In this document: piece after piece, positions 5,990 to 7,248 of the stretch | How positions within the stretch are numbered: the first letter of the stretch is position 1 | How the letters are laid out: every line of letters starts with the position of its first letter | From: Bacteroidia bacterium | GTDB lineage: Bacteria > Bacteroidota > Bacteroidia > Cytophagales > Cyclobacteriaceae | Length of the DNA stretch: 7,248 bases | Assembly (NCBI GenBank): GCA_016650355.1 | Contig: JAENVX010000485.1 | Location: 1 to 7,248 of the forward strand | Direction of reading: 5' to 3' | Position numbers and translations under genes: made by a program | The notes under the pieces: model-generated | Databases searched by the model: none | Seen by the model: the letters and a program-made list of their open reading frames with translations, nothing else | What the model was told of the DNA's origin: nothing

Positions 5990-7248
5990 ATGAGTAATCG
6001 CAGAGAATTTATCAAGCAATCGACACTGGCAAGTGCTGGTATTTTTGTGGCACCTCAAGTTTTTAGTTTTCAGGGTTCACCAGCCGAAAAGGTTGTGGTG
6101 GGAATAATGGGTACAAACAGCCGGGGCTTGTATTTAGCTAAGATGTTGGCGCAATTGCCAGATGTGGAAGTGGGATTTATATGTGATCCTGATGAAAAGG
6201 TGTTGACTAAGACACTTGCTGAGATTGAAAAGCAAACCGGTAAAAAGCCAACGGGTTATAAGGATGTTCGCAAAATGTTAGAGCGAAACGATATGGACGC
6301 AATAACAATTGCAGCACCTGATCATTGGCATGCGCCTGCAGCATTGATGGCTTTGAAATCTGGCAAGCATGTGTATGTAGAGAAACCTTGTTCGCACAAC
6401 CCTGCAGAAGGGGAAATGCTGGTAGCGGCAGCGACCAAATACAATCGACTCGTGCAAATGGGAAGCCAGCGAAGGTCATTTCCAAAAGTAATGGAAGGAA
6501 TGCAAGCGCTGCGGGAAGGCATTATCGGGCGCGTCTATTTTGCGAGGGGTTGGTATGCCAACGACCGCAAAGAAATTGGTATTGGAAAAGCTGTTCCAGT
6601 TCCTTCAACATTGGATTTTGATTTGTGGCAAGGACCAGCGCCACGAAAGGCATATAAAGATAATCTTGTGCATTATAACTGGCATTGGTTTTGGAATTGG
6701 GGCACAGGCGAAGCACTTAATAACGGAACCCATGAAATTGATGTGATGCGATGGGGATTAGGGGTTGACTATCCCACGAAAATAGTTTCAGCAGGTGGGC
6801 GTTTTGCTTTTAAAGATGATTGGGAGACTCCAGACACTCAGACCATTACCTTTGAGTTTCCGAATAACACGGCCATGACCTGGGAAGGTCGTAGTTGCAA
6901 CAACTTTAATGAGCAAGGAAGCGGACGTGGTGTAATTTTTTATGGAGAAAAAGGGACGATGGTGCTTCCGGGTGGAGATGATTACAAAGTATATGAGATG
7001 GGAAATAAATTAATAAAAGAAGTAAAGACCGATATTCAGCAGGCAGATGCTACAAATACCATGGGTATGGGCGATAAACTGGACAGCATCCATTTGCTCA
7101 ATTTTGCCGATTCTATACGCGGCACATCAAAACTGAATGCACCCATTTCAGAAGGTTACAAATCAACATTGCTACCACAACTTGGAAATATTGCATATCG
7201 CACAGGCCGAACTATTTATTGCGATACTTCGAATGGACACATTAAAAA
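5990..7248 (+). CDS. Tat-exported Gfo/Idh/MocA family oxidoreductase (3' end missing)
   Basis: The frame is open from ATG 5990 to the window edge (419 codons seen, no stop), so the C-terminus is missing; related proteins of about 430-450 residues suggest little is lost. Residues 2-25 form a twin-arginine signal (NRREFIKQ then a hydrophobic stretch), implying export of the folded, cofactor-loaded enzyme. A Rossmann NAD(P)-binding domain follows, starting at VVVGIMGTNSRG (35-46), with the family motif EKP (VYVEKPCS, 128-135); K132 is the usual catalytic lysine. Residues about 145-410 are the C-terminal sheet domain, with GTHEIDVMRW (246-255) carrying the conserved histidine and aspartate. Members oxidise or reduce sugars, inositols and related cyclic compounds, and Tat-exported ones are common in Bacteroidota and Planctomycetes. 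The substrate cannot be inferred. It is divergent from ACMSD. AGGA seven nt upstream supports the start. Confidence 0.93.
   Translation, partial: MSNRREFIKQSTLASAGIFVAPQVFSFQGSPAEKVVVGIMGTNSRGLYLAKMLAQLPDVEVGFICDPDEKVLTKTLAEIEKQTGKKPTGYKDVRKMLERNDMDAITIAAPDHWHAPAALMALKSGKHVYVEKPCSHNPAEGEMLVAAATKYNRLVQMGSQRRSFPKVMEGMQALREGIIGRVYFARGWYANDRKEIGIGKAVPVPSTLDFDLWQGPAPRKAYKDNLVHYNWHWFWNWGTGEALNNGTHEIDVMRWGLGVDYPTKIVSAGGRFAFKDDWETPDTQTITFEFPNNTAMTWEGRSCNNFNEQGSGRGVIFYGEKGTMVLPGGDDYKVYEMGNKLIKEVKTDIQQADATNTMGMGDKLDSIHLLNFADSIRGTSKLNAPISEGYKSTLLPQLGNIAYRTGRTIYCDTSNGHIK

Noticed and set aside
6207..6746. Several open frames on both strands inside the oxidoreductase gene
   Set aside because: They overlap a continuous, well-matched Gfo/Idh/MocA frame and are compositional shadows.
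1..7248. CRISPR array, insertion sequence, phage or tRNA/rRNA gene
   Set aside because: No regularly spaced repeats, transposase-like frames, terminal inverted repeats flanking a gene, or tRNA-like structures were seen.

Overview
The window looks like a chromosomal fragment from a member of the Bacteroidota, probably a Cytophagales-type organism. The evidence is an AT-rich composition by eye, promoter-like boxes of the TAnnTTTG type instead of classical -35/-10 pairs, signal peptides ending in 'GQ', and the protein families present. No phage, transposon, CRISPR or RNA gene was found. The genus is an inference.

Layout. Positions 1-5841 carry seven genes, all on the minus strand. One plus-strand gene begins at 5990 and runs off the right edge. 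In minus-strand reading order: (a) 5841-4192 is a two-gene unit, a kynurenine-pathway decarboxylase (ACMSD) followed 15 bp later by a secreted TPR-like protein with a DnaJ-type cysteine motif; both start with GTG. (b) 4087-1447 is a three-gene run, trhO (tRNA U34 hydroxylase), mog (molybdopterin adenylyltransferase) and a membrane-anchored M23 peptidase. A good TAnnTTTG box precedes it, a palindrome sits in its predicted 5' leader, and a hairpin/T-tract terminator closes it at 1376-1407. (c) 1313 to the left edge is a second unit, an outer-membrane beta-barrel-like protein whose stop codon overlaps the start of a secreted TPR protein (ATGA). The TPR gene is cut by the window edge.

On the plus strand, 5990 to 7248 encodes a Tat-exported Gfo/Idh/MocA oxidoreductase, divergent from ACMSD across a 148-bp gap and incomplete at its 3' end.

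Most of the window is recognisable housekeeping or catabolic content. The less explained parts are the secreted TPR/zinc-finger-like protein, the coupled barrel/TPR pair, and the GC-rich palindrome in the trhO leader. I see no clear evidence of a new defence, mobile or biosynthetic system here. All intergenic gaps are under 150 bp and are described in the entries below.
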